A stretch of DNA of 61,781 nt from Sphingopyxis sp. Lineage in GTDB: Bacteria > Pseudomonadota > Alphaproteobacteria > Sphingomonadales > Sphingomonadaceae. Positions 18,640-28,363 of this stretch are shown in pieces. A program made the position numbers and the translations under genes. Within the stretch, counting starts at the first letter, position 1, and each line of letters starts with the position of its first letter. The stretch covers positions 1 to 61,781 of the forward strand of contig JAGHZY010000026.1 of NCBI GenBank assembly GCA_017745175.1, in the 5' to 3' direction. The notes beneath the pieces were generated by a model that saw nothing but the letters and a program-made list of their open reading frames with translations, ran no database searches and had not been told where the DNA came from.

Positions 18640-19676
18640 GTCACATCCTCGCGCCGCGGAATGTAATAATAGCCCAGCCAGAAGAGCAGCATCAGCGCGC
18701 CGATCGCATAGCGTAGCATCGTGTCCGTGATCAGCTGGCGCCCGAAGCCTTCGAGCAGCCCGGCGGCGAACAGCATGATGATCACGCCGACCATCACCTT
18801 GCCCGCGGTGCGCCCGGCTTCCGACGCCGCCTGCAGACGGCCGCGCGCGCCGGGGAAGACGACTGCAGTGCCGATCCTGAGGCCCGCGGCGCCCGACAGC
18901 GCGGCGGCGAACAATTCGGTGGTGCCATGGATGAACAGCCAGCCGCCGAAATCGAAGCCGAGACCTTTGGCCGAGAAGACCGCCATCATCGCGCCGAGCC
19001 CGATCCCCTGATAATATTCGAGCATCATCGTCGGCACGCCGAAGGCGAAGCCGAGCGCGAAGGACAGGATCGACACCTGGCTGTTGTGCGTGAACAGATA
19101 GGTCGCGAAGACGTGGAGCCCGCTTTCGCCCTTTTCGGCGGCCGCCTTGCCATGCCCCAATGTCGTTTGCAGAAATTCGGCGGTCGCGCGCGGATCGCGC
19201 CCGCCCGACATCTCCTCGTCGACGAAATTGAAATACCATTCGGGGTTGCCGGAGACGAGCGAATAGCTGGTCAGCGCACCGAGCAGGATGACGAGCGCGA
19301 TGATCAGCGTTTCCTTCCAGACCGACCGGACCGCGGCGGGCCAGTCGTAGAGGAAGAAGCGGCGGAGGCGGTTCCACCGGCTCTCGCGCACGCCATAGAC
19401 GAGGAAATAGCCGCGGATCGACAGCGCCTCGAGATGGTCGAGCAGCGCCTTGTCGAGGCTCGTCGCGCGCGCGATCGACAGCGACGACAAGGTCGCGCGA
19501 TAGAGCAGGGGGAGCTGGAGCAGCTCGTCGCTGGTCAGTGCCGTCGCGCCCTTTTTCTCGAGCTTGGCGAGCAGCAGGTCGAAGGCGATCCAGTCGGCCT
19601 CGCGCTCGGCGCGGAAGCGGCTGGCCGAGAAGCTCGGCGTGTCGATGGTCCGGGCGGGGGCGGCGGGCGGGATCAC
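18636..19676 (-). CDS. SpoIIM-like stage II sporulation protein M family membrane protein
   Basis: A 346-residue integral membrane protein. An N-terminal cytoplasmic helical region (about 1-100, rich in basic residues) precedes five or six membrane segments. Family-type signatures are THNSQVSILSFALG, YYQGIGLGAMM and FIHGTTELFAAALSGAAGLRIG. The latter, with its His-Gly-x-x-E, is the conserved core of SpoIIM. The organism should not sporulate; in Gram-negatives this family occurs in the MoxR-DUF58-RDD membrane operon, with a suspected envelope role. It is coupled on both sides by 4-nt overlaps. Confidence 0.88.
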   Translation of the reverse strand: MIPPAAPARTIDTPSFSASRFRAEREADWIAFDLLLAKLEKKGATALTSDELLQLPLLYRATLSSLSIARATSLDKALLDHLEALSIRGYFLVYGVRESRWNRLRRFFLYDWPAAVRSVWKETLIIALVILLGALTSYSLVSGNPEWYFNFVDEEMSGGRDPRATAEFLQTTLGHGKAAAEKGESGLHVFATYLFTHNSQVSILSFALGFAFGVPTMMLEYYQGIGLGAMMAVFSAKGLGFDFGGWLFIHGTTELFAAALSGAAGLRIGTAVVFPGARGRLQAASEAGRTAGKVMVGVIIMLFAAGLLEGFGRQLITDTMLRYAIGALMLLFWLGYYYIPRREDVT

Positions 19677-20989
19677 AGGCTGCCCTGCCGCTTGATGCCG
19701 AGATAGGCCTCGACCGCGCTCGCGCCCATTGCGTCGGCGGGCACCTCGATCACGTCGGCGCCGAGGCGCTGGAGCCGCGCGATTACCAGCTGGCGGTCGC
19801 GCAGCATCGCCGCGGCGACGTTCGAGCGCGTCACATCGGCGCCGGTCTCGGGGCGCCGCCGTTCCTCGCTCTCGATTTCCTCGTCGCGGATCACGACGAA
19901 GAGCAGGCGGTGTTTCTGGATCAGCCGCCCCGCGGCGCGAATCATCAGGTCGGCGCTCGTCGCGTCGGTGAATTCGGTGAACAGGATGATCAGCGAGCGG
20001 CGATTGAGCTGCGCGCTGAGCGTGGTGAGTGCGAGCGTGAAATTGCTTTCGACATGCGCATAGTCGATCAGGCTCGCTGCGCGCTGCAGTGCCGGGAAAT
20101 CCTGCGTATGCATATAGGCAGGGGTCAGCGTCTGCGGCTTCGCGGCAAAGGAGAAGAGACTGATCCGGTCGTTCAGTTTGAGCCCGACATAGGCGAGCAG
20201 CAGCGCCGCCGACACCGCGCGGTCAACGCGCGGCATGCCGCCGACGGGCTCAGCCATCGTCCGCCCGCCGTCGATCGCGAGGACGACGCGATTGTCGCGT
20301 TCGACGCGATATTCCTTCGCGAGCAATCTGACGTGGCGCGCCGAGGCGTTCCAGTCGATCGCGCGCCGGTCCATCCCCGGCTGATATTCGGCGAGCGCCT
20401 CATATTCGGTGCCTTCGCCGCGAAAGCGTTGTTGGCGCAGGCCGAACCAGCTGTTGCGCTGGAACAGCCGGCTGCCTTCGTCGGTCACCGCGCGCAGGCT
20501 CGGCACGACGCTGATCGCGCTGTCGATCGCAAACTTGCGCTGTTTCCACACCAGTCCGAGCGGCCCTGCCCAGCGGATCCACAGCGCCTCGACGCGCGCC
20601 TGCCCGCGCCGCGAAGCGGTGAGCGGGAGCGTGCGGACGAGTGCTTCGCCCGCGCCCGTCCGGCGCATGTCGCCGGCGAGGCGCCCGCCTTCGGCCAGCC
20701 GTTCGTCGAGGGCGAGCGCGAGTTCGGCGCGTGGCGGAACGCCGCGGCCGTTCGCGGTCAGCGACAGGTCGAACGGATCGCCGACGCCGACCTGATGCGG
20801 GAAACGCGCGTCGAGCGACAGGTGGCGGGGGTTCGCCCCCGCAATCGTGTCGAGGATGAGGCAGGCGACGATCATCCCGATCCAGCCGGGCGCGACCAGC
20901 CACAGTTCGGGCCGGATCAGCCCGAGCGCCAGCGCCATCGGGGCGCCCGCGAGCAGCAGGTAGATCGCGCGGCGGGTCGGATAGATCAC
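19673..20989 (-). CDS. DUF58 domain protein
   Basis: A 438-residue membrane-anchored protein with two N-terminal membrane segments (about 9-50). A beta-rich region follows, then the DUF58 hallmark: [21 protein letters not shown] near 225-245 and an adjacent [15 protein letters not shown] that begins a von Willebrand A-like fold. It starts with GTG at 20989, overlapping the MoxR stop (GTGA). In the MoxR family operons, DUF58/VWA proteins are the partners on which MoxR AAA+ ATPases are believed to act as chaperones. The client of this set is not identifiable. Confidence 0.9.
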   Translation of the reverse strand: MIYPTRRAIYLLLAGAPMALALGLIRPELWLVAPGWIGMIVACLILDTIAGANPRHLSLDARFPHQVGVGDPFDLSLTANGRGVPPRAELALALDERLAEGGRLAGDMRRTGAGEALVRTLPLTASRRGQARVEALWIRWAGPLGLVWKQRKFAIDSAISVVPSLRAVTDEGSRLFQRNSWFGLRQQRFRGEGTEYEALAEYQPGMDRRAIDWNASARHVRLLAKEYRVERDNRVVLAIDGGRTMAEPVGGMPRVDRAVSAALLLAYVGLKLNDRISLFSFAAKPQTLTPAYMHTQDFPALQRAASLIDYAHVESNFTLALTTLSAQLNRRSLIILFTEFTDATSADLMIRAAGRLIQKHRLLFVVIRDEEIESEERRRPETGADVTRSNVAAAMLRDRQLVIARLQRLGADVIEVPADAMGASAVEAYLGIKRQGSL

Positions 20990-21963
20990 CGCGGAACTTC
21001 CTCGCGTTCGAGCAATGCCGCGACGACCTGTTCGACATTGCGGCCCTCGATCTCGGCCGCCGCCGACAGGATGACGCGGTGGCGCAGCACGCCCGCGGCG
21101 AGCCGCTGGATGTCGTCGGGGATCACATAGTCACGCCCGTCGAGCGCCGCCGCCGCGCACGCCGCGCGCGCGAGCAAGGTTGCGGCGCGCGGGCTGGCGC
21201 CGCATTCGAGGTCGGCGCTTTCGCGCGTCGCGCGGACGAGGCGGACGATATAATCGACGATCTCCTCGGCGAGGCGGACCGAAGCGATGATGTCGATCGC
21301 CTCGTCGATCGCCCTGGCGTCGGCGACCTGGGTAACCCCGAAATCGCCGACCGCCGGACTTTTGAAGCGTCCGCCGTGATCGGCGACGATGCGGCGCTCC
21401 TCGGCGGCGTCGGGATAGTCGACGACGAGCTTGAAGAGGAAGCGGTCGAGCTGCGCTTCGGGCAATGGGTAGACGCCCTGCTGCTCGATCGGATTCTGCG
21501 TTGCGAGCACGGTGAAGCGCGGGCTCATGACATGCGGCTCGCCGTTGATCGTCACGCGCCGCTCCTGCATCGCCTCGAGCAGCGCCGCCTGCGTTTTCGG
21601 CGGGGTGCGGTTGATTTCGTCGGCGAGCAGCAGTTCGGTAAAGATCGGCCCCTTGGTCAGGGTGAAGCTCGACGTCTGGAAGTTGAACAGGTTCGACCCC
21701 AGGATGTCGCCCGGCATCAGGTCGGGGGTGAACTGGATGCGCCCGAAATCGAGCCCCGTGGCGTGTGCGAACGCCTGCGCAAGCAGGGTCTTTGCCGTGC
21801 CCGGCGGGCCCTCGAGCAGCACATGACCGCCCGCGAGCAAGGCGATCGTCACCATGCGGGTCAGCGGCCCTTGCCCGAACACGACCTTGGCGACCTCGCC
21901 CTCGATCGCGGCACCGAGCGCCTGGACGCTCTCGACCCCTTTGGCGACGGGATTAGTTGTCAC
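20986..21963 (-). CDS. MoxR-family AAA+ ATPase
   Basis: A 325-residue AAA+ chaperone-like ATPase. Walker A is GPPGTAKT (52-59); Walker [10 protein letters not shown]; the sensor region reads [21 protein letters not shown], near diagnostic for MoxR. The GTG start at 21963 overlaps the DUF4350 gene by 11 nt and gives a standard MoxR N-terminus; the longer open frame does not look coding. The protein probably remodels or matures a partner together with the DUF58 protein encoded next. Confidence 0.92.
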   Translation of the reverse strand: MTTNPVAKGVESVQALGAAIEGEVAKVVFGQGPLTRMVTIALLAGGHVLLEGPPGTAKTLLAQAFAHATGLDFGRIQFTPDLMPGDILGSNLFNFQTSSFTLTKGPIFTELLLADEINRTPPKTQAALLEAMQERRVTINGEPHVMSPRFTVLATQNPIEQQGVYPLPEAQLDRFLFKLVVDYPDAAEERRIVADHGGRFKSPAVGDFGVTQVADARAIDEAIDIIASVRLAEEIVDYIVRLVRATRESADLECGASPRAATLLARAACAAAALDGRDYVIPDDIQRLAAGVLRHRVILSAAAEIEGRNVEQVVAALLEREEVPR

Positions 21964-23185
21964 GGAGTAGATCCTTCCTGATGTCGTGCAGCGCCTGCGC
22001 GTCTGCAAGGAATTCATGCGTGTTGCGCGCGAGCGGCAGGCGCCGCGCGAGCGCTGAGAAAAGGTCGCTGCCGCCGCGCAGATGCCGGTCGATCCACGCG
22101 TCGGTCCCGGCGTCGTCGAGTCCGGTCGGGGCGTGCAGGCGCCGTGCAATCGCGGTGCGCTGGCTTTTCACATAGGCATCGGCGCCGTCGAGCTCGCGGC
22201 GCGCCTGCCGGATCAGGTCGGCGCTGTTCGCGATCAGCGCGGCCTTCGATACCGGAATCGCGCGTCCGGGCTTGAGCGCGGGACCGAAGCGCATCCATGC
22301 CTGCCACAATGCAAGTAGTCCCGCGGCGAGCAGGCAGAGTGTGATGCCGATGAAGGGCGGCACGAAAGCAAAGCGTAGCAGCGAACGTTGCCCGCCGAAG
22401 CCGTTGAGCGTTACGTCGAACGCGAAACCGCCGGCGTCGGCATATTCGGCGATCGCGTCGATCAGCATTGCCCCCCCCGCCGCCTTGTCGCGCGAGGCAA
22501 ACGCGAAATTGTTGATGAGGTCGGGGTCGGCGAGGATGTAGAGGTCACGCTCGCCGACCTGCGCCAGTACCGCGCCGCCGCCCGGTCCCGCGATCAGTGT
22601 TTCGAGATTGTCGCCCGTGATCGTCTGCACATTGCGCGGCAAGGAGACGGCGAAGTCACGGCTCCCGAGCCGCGCCTGGACCTCTTGCGCCTCGCTCGGC
22701 GCGGCCTTGATCTCGACCTTGCCGAAATGCGCCGGCGGCAGCATGGCGGCGGGCGGCCGCGTCGGGAAGCCCGAGCTGACCCATCCGGGCTTTTGCGTCT
22801 GGCCCGGGATCGCCATCGTCCGCCATTTGGGCAGCACGATCAGCACAGGGCCGCTGCGCCCGGCGTCGAGCAGTTCGGCGATCTCGGGCGCGCGGGTGCG
22901 ATGCGTCGGCGTGAGGACGAGCAGCGGCTCATATTCCTCATAGCCTTTCGTTTCGACCCGCCGCCGCAACTCGACCTCGGCGCCCGCGCGCTCGGCGAGG
23001 TCGACGATGCCGGCATAGCCCGGCGCCGCCTTCGACAACGCGTGGCCGCCGCCGTCGTTGCCGCTGCTGATCTGCGGTCCAAGCGCGATCAGCGCCCAGA
23101 GCGCGACGAAAGCGATCACCCCGATGATCACGACGCCCGCGATCAAGCGCGGGTTGAAACCATGGTCGCTGGCGGCGTCGCTCAT
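21953..23185 (-). CDS. DUF4350 domain protein
   Basis: A 410-residue membrane protein. The start ATG at 23185 overlaps the DUF4129 gene stop by 4 nt. A membrane segment (about 13-36) is followed by the DUF4350 region, a predicted periplasmic Rossmann-like domain ([23 protein letters not shown]), a second membrane segment near 270-295, and a basic, helical C-terminal part. DUF4350 proteins are consistent members of the MoxR/DUF58 operon. Function unknown. Confidence 0.85.
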   Translation of the reverse strand: MSDAASDHGFNPRLIAGVVIIGVIAFVALWALIALGPQISSGNDGGGHALSKAAPGYAGIVDLAERAGAEVELRRRVETKGYEEYEPLLVLTPTHRTRAPEIAELLDAGRSGPVLIVLPKWRTMAIPGQTQKPGWVSSGFPTRPPAAMLPPAHFGKVEIKAAPSEAQEVQARLGSRDFAVSLPRNVQTITGDNLETLIAGPGGGAVLAQVGERDLYILADPDLINNFAFASRDKAAGGAMLIDAIAEYADAGGFAFDVTLNGFGGQRSLLRFAFVPPFIGITLCLLAAGLLALWQAWMRFGPALKPGRAIPVSKAALIANSADLIRQARRELDGADAYVKSQRTAIARRLHAPTGLDDAGTDAWIDRHLRGGSDLFSALARRLPLARNTHEFLADAQALHDIRKDLLRDN

Positions 23186-23892
23186 GCGCGTGCCCAGTTC
23201 TTCGGCACCGTCAGTTCGGCATAGGCGCCGCGACACTGTTCCCACGCCCCCGCGTCGATCGCGCGTCCGCCGAACAGGCTGATCTCGACCGCGCGCGCAA
23301 TCCGGCTGAACGCGCCGCGCGCGACCGGCGGCAGGTCGTGTGCGCCGGCGAGGTCGCGCGAAGTCATCGCGGGTTTGACGAGGCCGGGGCGGCGTCCTTC
23401 GATATCTTCGACGCTGCGGTAGAGGAGCAGGTGCACCGCCTCGGCAAAGCGCCCTTCGGCGGCGAGGGCATCGGCCTCGGCGAGCAGCGCGCGCGCGGCG
23501 CCCGCTTCCGCCTGCCCGATATGGTCGTCGGCATCATTGTCGCCGTGCTTGCGCCCTGAACGCAGGTTGTCGACCCATTGCGCAAAGGCGGGGACGAAAT
23601 GATAGAGAAGAAAGAGCAGGATCAGCGCGACCGCGATCCACATCAGCGGCGTGGCCGCCGGTGCGCTCCATTCGAAGAAATCGCCGATCGCGCCCAGCAG
23701 CGATTTCAGCCACTCCGGCGTGGGCGGTGGCGGTGGAGGGGGCGGCGGAAAGGCGGTCTGGATTTCACCCCCCGCGATCGTCTGGCTATAGCCCGGGTCG
23801 ACGAGCTCGGGGTCGAGCAGCCAGCCCCCGCTCGTGTCGGCGCTCGATGTGCCGGACGCAGCCGACGCCTGGGCGATCCACATCGATATCAT
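23182..23892 (-). CDS. DUF4129 domain protein, first gene of the MoxR operon
   Basis: A 236-residue protein. It has a hydrophobic N-terminus, a striking proline run (about 49-58), and one membrane segment (LMWIAVALILLFLLYHFV, about 83-100). The cytoplasmic C-terminal domain contains AEGRFAEAVHLLLYRSVEDIE, the DUF4129 core. DUF4129 also occurs in protease fusions with transglutaminase domains; here it is separate. It appears to be the first gene of the operon, because the E1 gene upstream is divergent and 166 bp away. Start 23892 or 23883; the ribosome site is weak for both. Confidence 0.82.
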   Translation of the reverse strand: MISMWIAQASAASGTSSADTSGGWLLDPELVDPGYSQTIAGGEIQTAFPPPPPPPPPTPEWLKSLLGAIGDFFEWSAPAATPLMWIAVALILLFLLYHFVPAFAQWVDNLRSGRKHGDNDADDHIGQAEAGAARALLAEADALAAEGRFAEAVHLLLYRSVEDIEGRRPGLVKPAMTSRDLAGAHDLPPVARGAFSRIARAVEISLFGGRAIDAGAWEQCRGAYAELTVPKNWARA

Positions 23893-24058
23893 GTTGAAAA
23901 GATGATCTCGCCCCGCTCGGTCATTGCGGATGGTGGTAGCGCGAGCGGCCGCAGCAAGGCAAGAGATGCTTGCGCGCCGGACGGCCCCGTTCTAGCGCGC
24001 GGCAAAACCGGCCGCGTCGTTACATCCGTAACCAAAGGCCGCGCGACAGGAGAGACGG

Positions 24059-26260
24059 GTGGACGCGGCGCAAGCGGTACATGAGAAATTCCTCGCGGCA
24101 CTGGCGGGCGCGCATCTGCCGGGCCGCGCCGATGCGCCCGATCCGGCGACGATCGGCCTGTCGCGCGCCGAGGCCACCGACATTTTCCTGTCGCAGCTGA
24201 CGAGCCGCCAGATGGACCGGCTGTCACGCCACCTGCAGGCGCGCGGCGAGGGTTTCTACACCATCGGCTCGTCAGGGCACGAGGGCAATGCCGCGGTCGC
24301 CGCGGCGCTGCGTGTCACCGACATGGCCTTCCTCCACTATCGCTCGAACGCGTTTCAGCTGCACCGCGCCCGTCAGCTTCCCGGCGGGGCGCCGACGTGG
24401 GACATGTTGCTGAGCTTCGCCGCCTCGTCCGAAGACCCGATCTCGGGCGGCCGGCACAAGGTGATCGGATCGAAACCGCTCGCGATCCCGCCGCAGACTT
24501 CGACGATCGCATCGCATCTGCCGAAGGCGGTCGGTGCGGCCTTCTCGATCGGCATCGCGCGCCGTCTCGGCATGACCGGTTTACCGCTTCCCGACGACGC
24601 CGTCGTGCTGACGAGCTTCGGCGACGCGTCGGCGAATCATTCGACCGCGCAGGGGGCGTTCAACACCGCGGGCTGGGCGGCGTTCCAGGGCTCGCCGATG
24701 CCGCTGATCTTCCTCTGCGAGGATAATGGCATCGGCATCTCGACGCGCACGCCGACGGGGTGGATCGAGGCGCAGTTCCGCCACCGCGCGGGGCTGCACT
24801 ATATCAAATGCGACGGCACCGATCTCGCCTCGGCCTATGCCGGCGCGTGCGAAGCCGCGGACTATGCGCGGCGTTATCGCAGGCCCGTCTTCCTCCATAT
24901 GGCGACGGTGCGCCTCTACGGTCACGCCGGCTCCGACGTGCAGGGCGCGTATCTGCCCAAGGCGCTGATCGAATCCGACGAGGCGCGCGATCCGCTGCTC
25001 AGGGGCGCGGCGCTGATGGCCGGGCAGGGCTGGATGACCCCCGCTGAAATCGCCGAAGCCTATGAGGAGATCGGTGCGACGCTCGCACGGCAGGCCGAGG
25101 CGGCGATCCGGCGCCCGAAGATCACGACCCCCGGGCATGTGATGGCCAGCCTGGTCCCGCCGAAGCGCGAAGTGGCACGGGCCAATACGCCGTCGGAAGA
25201 GGATCGCAAGGCGATGTTCGGCAGCGACGCGGGCCAGATGGACAAGCCGATGCACATGGCGCGACTCCTCTCGTGGGCGCTCGCCGACCTGATGCTGGCG
25301 CACAGCGAAATTGCCGTCATGGGCGAGGATGTCGGGCCCAAGGGCGGCGTCTACAACGTCACGGCGAAACTCCACCAGCGCTTCGGATCGGCGCGCGTCG
25401 TCAATACATTGCTCGACGAACAGGCGATCCTCGGCCTCGCGATCGGCATGGCGCACAACGGTTTCGTGCCGATGCCCGAAATCCAGTTCCTCGCCTATGT
25501 CCACAATGCCGAGGACCAGATCCGCGGCGAGGCGGCGACACTCAGCTTCTTCTCGAACGGCCAATATACCAATCCGATGGTAATCCGTATCGCGGGGCTT
25601 GGCTATCAGAAGGGCTTCGGCGGCCATTTTCATAACGATAACAGCCTCGCGGTCTTCCGCGATATTCCGGGCGTCATCCTCGCGGTACCGTCGAACGGGC
25701 GCGATGCGGTGGCGATGCTCCGCGAATGCGTGCGGCTGGCGCGCGAGGAGCAGCGCGTCGTCGTCTTCGTCGAGCCGATCGCGCTCTATATGACCCGCGA
25801 CCTCCACGAGGAAGGCGACGGTCTGTGGACCAGCGTCTATGAAGCCCCCGGTCAGGGTGCGCCGGTCCGCTTGGGCGACGTTGGCGTCCATGGCGACGGC
25901 ACCGACCTTGCGATCGTCACCTATGGCAATGGCTATTACCTGTCGCGCCAAGCCGAAAAATTGCTCGCCGCCGATGGCGTCAGGGCGCGCGTGATCGACC
26001 TGCGCTGGCTCGGCCCGGTCGACGAGGAGAAGCTGGTCGCCGCGGTCGGCGACGCGAAGCATATCCTGATCGTCGACGAATGCCGCATCACCGGCTCGCA
26101 GAGCGAAGCGCTGATGGCGACCTTCGTCGAGCGCACGCCGGACAGGAAACTCAAGCGGATCGCCGCCGACGACAGCTTCATCCCGCTGGGTAAGGCCGCG
26201 ACGCTGACCCTGCCGAGCCGCGATTCGATTGTCGCCGCCGCAAAGGAGCTGCTCGCATGA
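24059..26260 (+). CDS. Fused alpha/beta dehydrogenase E1 component (thiamine-diphosphate dependent)
   Basis: A 733-residue fusion of the E1 alpha and beta halves of a 2-oxo-acid dehydrogenase. Alpha (about 1-370) has the thiamine-diphosphate motif GDA (188-190) to EDN (221-223), and YGHAGSD. Beta (about 400-733) has MGEDVGPKGGVYNVT, LLDEQAILGLAIGMA and PEIQFLAY. The GTG at 24059 has AGGAGA at good spacing. The set looks most like branched-chain or acetoin-type E1, which is normally joined by E2 and E3, but neither is adjacent. The next gene, a malonyltransferase-like protein, overlaps by 4 nt. The product oxo-acid is unknown. Confidence 0.85.
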   Translation: MDAAQAVHEKFLAALAGAHLPGRADAPDPATIGLSRAEATDIFLSQLTSRQMDRLSRHLQARGEGFYTIGSSGHEGNAAVAAALRVTDMAFLHYRSNAFQLHRARQLPGGAPTWDMLLSFAASSEDPISGGRHKVIGSKPLAIPPQTSTIASHLPKAVGAAFSIGIARRLGMTGLPLPDDAVVLTSFGDASANHSTAQGAFNTAGWAAFQGSPMPLIFLCEDNGIGISTRTPTGWIEAQFRHRAGLHYIKCDGTDLASAYAGACEAADYARRYRRPVFLHMATVRLYGHAGSDVQGAYLPKALIESDEARDPLLRGAALMAGQGWMTPAEIAEAYEEIGATLARQAEAAIRRPKITTPGHVMASLVPPKREVARANTPSEEDRKAMFGSDAGQMDKPMHMARLLSWALADLMLAHSEIAVMGEDVGPKGGVYNVTAKLHQRFGSARVVNTLLDEQAILGLAIGMAHNGFVPMPEIQFLAYVHNAEDQIRGEAATLSFFSNGQYTNPMVIRIAGLGYQKGFGGHFHNDNSLAVFRDIPGVILAVPSNGRDAVAMLRECVRLAREEQRVVVFVEPIALYMTRDLHEEGDGLWTSVYEAPGQGAPVRLGDVGVHGDGTDLAIVTYGNGYYLSRQAEKLLAADGVRARVIDLRWLGPVDEEKLVAAVGDAKHILIVDECRITGSQSEALMATFVERTPDRKLKRIAADDSFIPLGKAATLTLPSRDSIVAAAKELLA

Positions 26261-27309
26261 GCGCGCGCAAGACCGCTCTCGTCGTAGCCCCGGGGCGCGG
26301 CACCTATGGCAAGGGCGAGCTCGGCAGCATCGCCCGGCTTCACGGGCAGCGCTTTGCCGAGCTGATCGCGAACCTCGACGCGCAGCGGCGCGAACGCGGC
26401 CAGCCGACCGTCACCGAACTCGACGGTGCCGAGCGCTTCAGCGTCGCGACGCATATGCGCGGCGATGTCGCCGCGCCGCTCATCTACACCGCAACCGCGC
26501 TCGACTGGCTCAGCATCGACCGCGACACGTTCGATGTCGTCGCGGTCGCGGGCAATTCGATGGGCTGGTACAGCGCATTGGCGCTGGGCGGAGCCGTGTC
26601 GGTCGAGGACGGATTCCGTATCTCGAACGCCATGGGCCTCAACAGCCAGACCCACGGCCCGGGCGGGCAGATTCTGCTCCAGGTCGTCGACGAGGGCTGG
26701 CGTCCCGTCCCCGGCCTCCGCGAGACGTTGCTCGACCTCGTCGCGGCCATCGCCTCGCGTCCCGGCCATGCCCTCGCGCTCTCGATCAACCTCGCGGGGA
26801 TGCTCGTGCTCGCGGGCAATGAGGAAGGCCTTGCCGCGCTGCTCGCCGAAGCCCCGGCGACCCCCGGCCGTGACCCGCTACGCCTCGCCGGTCACGGTCC
26901 CTTTCACACCCCGCTGATGTACGGTAGCTCGGACAAGGCGAAGGCCGAACTGCCGGTGTCGCTGTTCAGCGCCCCCGCCATCCCGATGGTCGACGGCCGC
27001 GGCCATATCTGGCGTCGCTTCGCCAGTGATTCCGCCGAGGTCTGGGACTATAGCTTCGGCCACCAGATTCTCGCCCCCTATGATTTCGCACTCTCGGTGC
27101 AGGTCGCAGTCAGGGAATTCGCCCCCGACGTGATCGTTCTGCCCGGCCCCGGCGACACATTGGGCGGCGCGATCGCGCAATCGCTGATCGGCATCGAATG
27201 GCAGGGCATCCGTAGCAAGGCCGATTTCATGGCGCGGCAGGCGGCCGACCCGATCCTGCTCTCGATGGGCCGCGCCGAGCAGCGCGCGCTCGTCACCGGC
27301 CGGCAATAG
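26257..27309 (+). CDS. Malonyl-CoA:ACP transacylase-like protein
   Basis: A 350-residue protein of the acyltransferase fold. The nucleophile elbow AGNSMGW places the serine at 101, and GHGPFHTPLM places the catalytic histidine at 217. The late IVLPGPGDTLGG and YSFGHQILAPYDF blocks fit the family loosely. The family normally moves malonyl groups from CoA to acyl-carrier protein. The usual arginine-based carboxylate pocket cannot be confirmed from the sequence alone, so it may transfer another acyl group. It is cotranslated with the E1 gene (ATGA overlap). No ACP or ketosynthase adjoins it. Confidence 0.75.
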   Translation: MSARKTALVVAPGRGTYGKGELGSIARLHGQRFAELIANLDAQRRERGQPTVTELDGAERFSVATHMRGDVAAPLIYTATALDWLSIDRDTFDVVAVAGNSMGWYSALALGGAVSVEDGFRISNAMGLNSQTHGPGGQILLQVVDEGWRPVPGLRETLLDLVAAIASRPGHALALSINLAGMLVLAGNEEGLAALLAEAPATPGRDPLRLAGHGPFHTPLMYGSSDKAKAELPVSLFSAPAIPMVDGRGHIWRRFASDSAEVWDYSFGHQILAPYDFALSVQVAVREFAPDVIVLPGPGDTLGGAIAQSLIGIEWQGIRSKADFMARQAADPILLSMGRAEQRALVTGRQ

Positions 27310-27341
27310 GGCCGACAGGGAGGAACATCCCTGCCGGCCCT
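27310..27341 (+). terminator. Imperfect hairpin after the acyltransferase gene
   Basis: CCGACAGGG and CCCTGCCGG, with one mismatch, flank an 8-nt loop immediately after the stop codon. No T-run follows, so any termination would be weak or Rho-assisted. Confidence 0.3.
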
Positions 27342-27478
27342 GTCGTTCGCACGCGGTCAGGTGGGGTTGACCTTGTGCTGATGAACGGCGGCGCCAATGG
27401 GGACCAACTCAAGGGCGGTACACCGTTCAATTGCCTTATAGGCGTCATGCGCCGTTTCCGGCCGGGTTTCGTTCGCGA

Positions 27479-28132
27479 TCATCCTCCGAAACGGACCGGA
27501 TTGGCCGCCGCGCCGCGCGCGAGCTCGGCGGTAAACTGCAACCGCAGCAGTTCGGCGACATTGCCCGCGCCGACGCGGCGCATGATATTGGCGCGATGCA
27601 CCTCGACGGTGCGCGGGCTCAGCGCGAGCTGCCGCGCGATCGCCTTGTTGCCGAGGCCCGCCGCGATCGCGTCGAGGATGTCCCGCTCGCGCGCCGTCAG
27701 CGCCGCCAGCCTGCCTTCGGCCTCGCGATGCCGTTCGATCGCACCTTGCCGCGCGCGCCAGTCGGCGAGCGCGGCATCGACGGTGCGGCGGACGAGACGC
27801 GGGTCGAGGGGCGCGGGCAGCAGATCCTGCGCCCCGCCGCGCAGGATCGTACGCGATTCGGCGATGCTCAGTTGCTCGGCGGCGACGAAGGTGACGATGC
27901 CTGCGCGCCCGGCCACCCGTTCGAGCAGCGCCGCGCCGCCGGCCGTTCCCGGCTGGCACCAGCGAAAAAGGAGAATGCCCGACAGATCCTCGCCTCCGGC
28001 CTCGATCCACGCGTCGCCGCTCGCAAAGCTGCGAACGATCCGCTCCGCTCCGGCTGCCAGCGTGCGAAAACAGGCCGCGCGCTCGGTCGGGTCCGGCAGG
28101 ATCAGATGGATATGGCCCCCGCTCTCGGTCAC
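27479..28132 (-). CDS. FixJ/LuxR-type regulator with a degenerate receiver domain
   Basis: A 217-residue regulator. The C-terminal LuxR helix-turn-helix is clear: LTARERDILDAIAAGLGNKAI and SPRTVEVHRANIMRRV (about 145-187). The N-terminal 120 residues align with a FixJ receiver, but the phosphoacceptor position (about 56-58) reads F-R-W, not D, and the conserved lysine (about 106) is lost; only one acidic residue (D14) remains of the acidic pocket. No sensor kinase adjoins it. The GTG at 28132 gives the usual FixJ length; a TTG at 28282 would add 50 residues without family likeness. It faces away from a siderophore receptor and may control it. Confidence 0.75.
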   Translation of the reverse strand: MTESGGHIHLILPDPTERAACFRTLAAGAERIVRSFASGDAWIEAGGEDLSGILLFRWCQPGTAGGAALLERVAGRAGIVTFVAAEQLSIAESRTILRGGAQDLLPAPLDPRLVRRTVDAALADWRARQGAIERHREAEGRLAALTARERDILDAIAAGLGNKAIARQLALSPRTVEVHRANIMRRVGAGNVAELLRLQFTAELARGAAANPVRFGG

Positions 28133-28304
28133 GCGCCCAGGCTGCCGCGCACGCGCCCCCAAGCCCAGCGCGACCCGTTCGGCTTTGGCGCCGATCCGGA
28201 GCGATCTGCGCGCTCGGTCGGTCGCCGGATCGACGCTTGTGAATGACGCCGGGTGCTGCCTGTTCGGGCCCGGAGGGTGCAATCTTGACCATGAGTCATG
28301 CTCT

Positions 28305-28323
28305 ATTGCGTCGCATTCGCAAT
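28305..28323. promoter_or_regulatory. Fur-like iron box upstream of the siderophore receptor
   Basis: ATTGCGTCGCATTCGCAAT is a 19-bp imperfect palindrome lying 41 nt before the receptor ATG. Its arms and spacing match those at 31357-31375 and 33536-33554, each before an iron-uptake gene. It resembles alphaproteobacterial Fur-type boxes, but no binding is shown. Confidence 0.5.
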
Positions 28324-28363
28324 TATACTAGGGGCGCGCCACCATCGCGATTTCGGAGGCAGC

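Noticed and set aside
24581..26062. A 493-codon minus-strand frame opposite the E1 gene
   Set aside because: Antisense of clear E1 motifs; no homology recognised.
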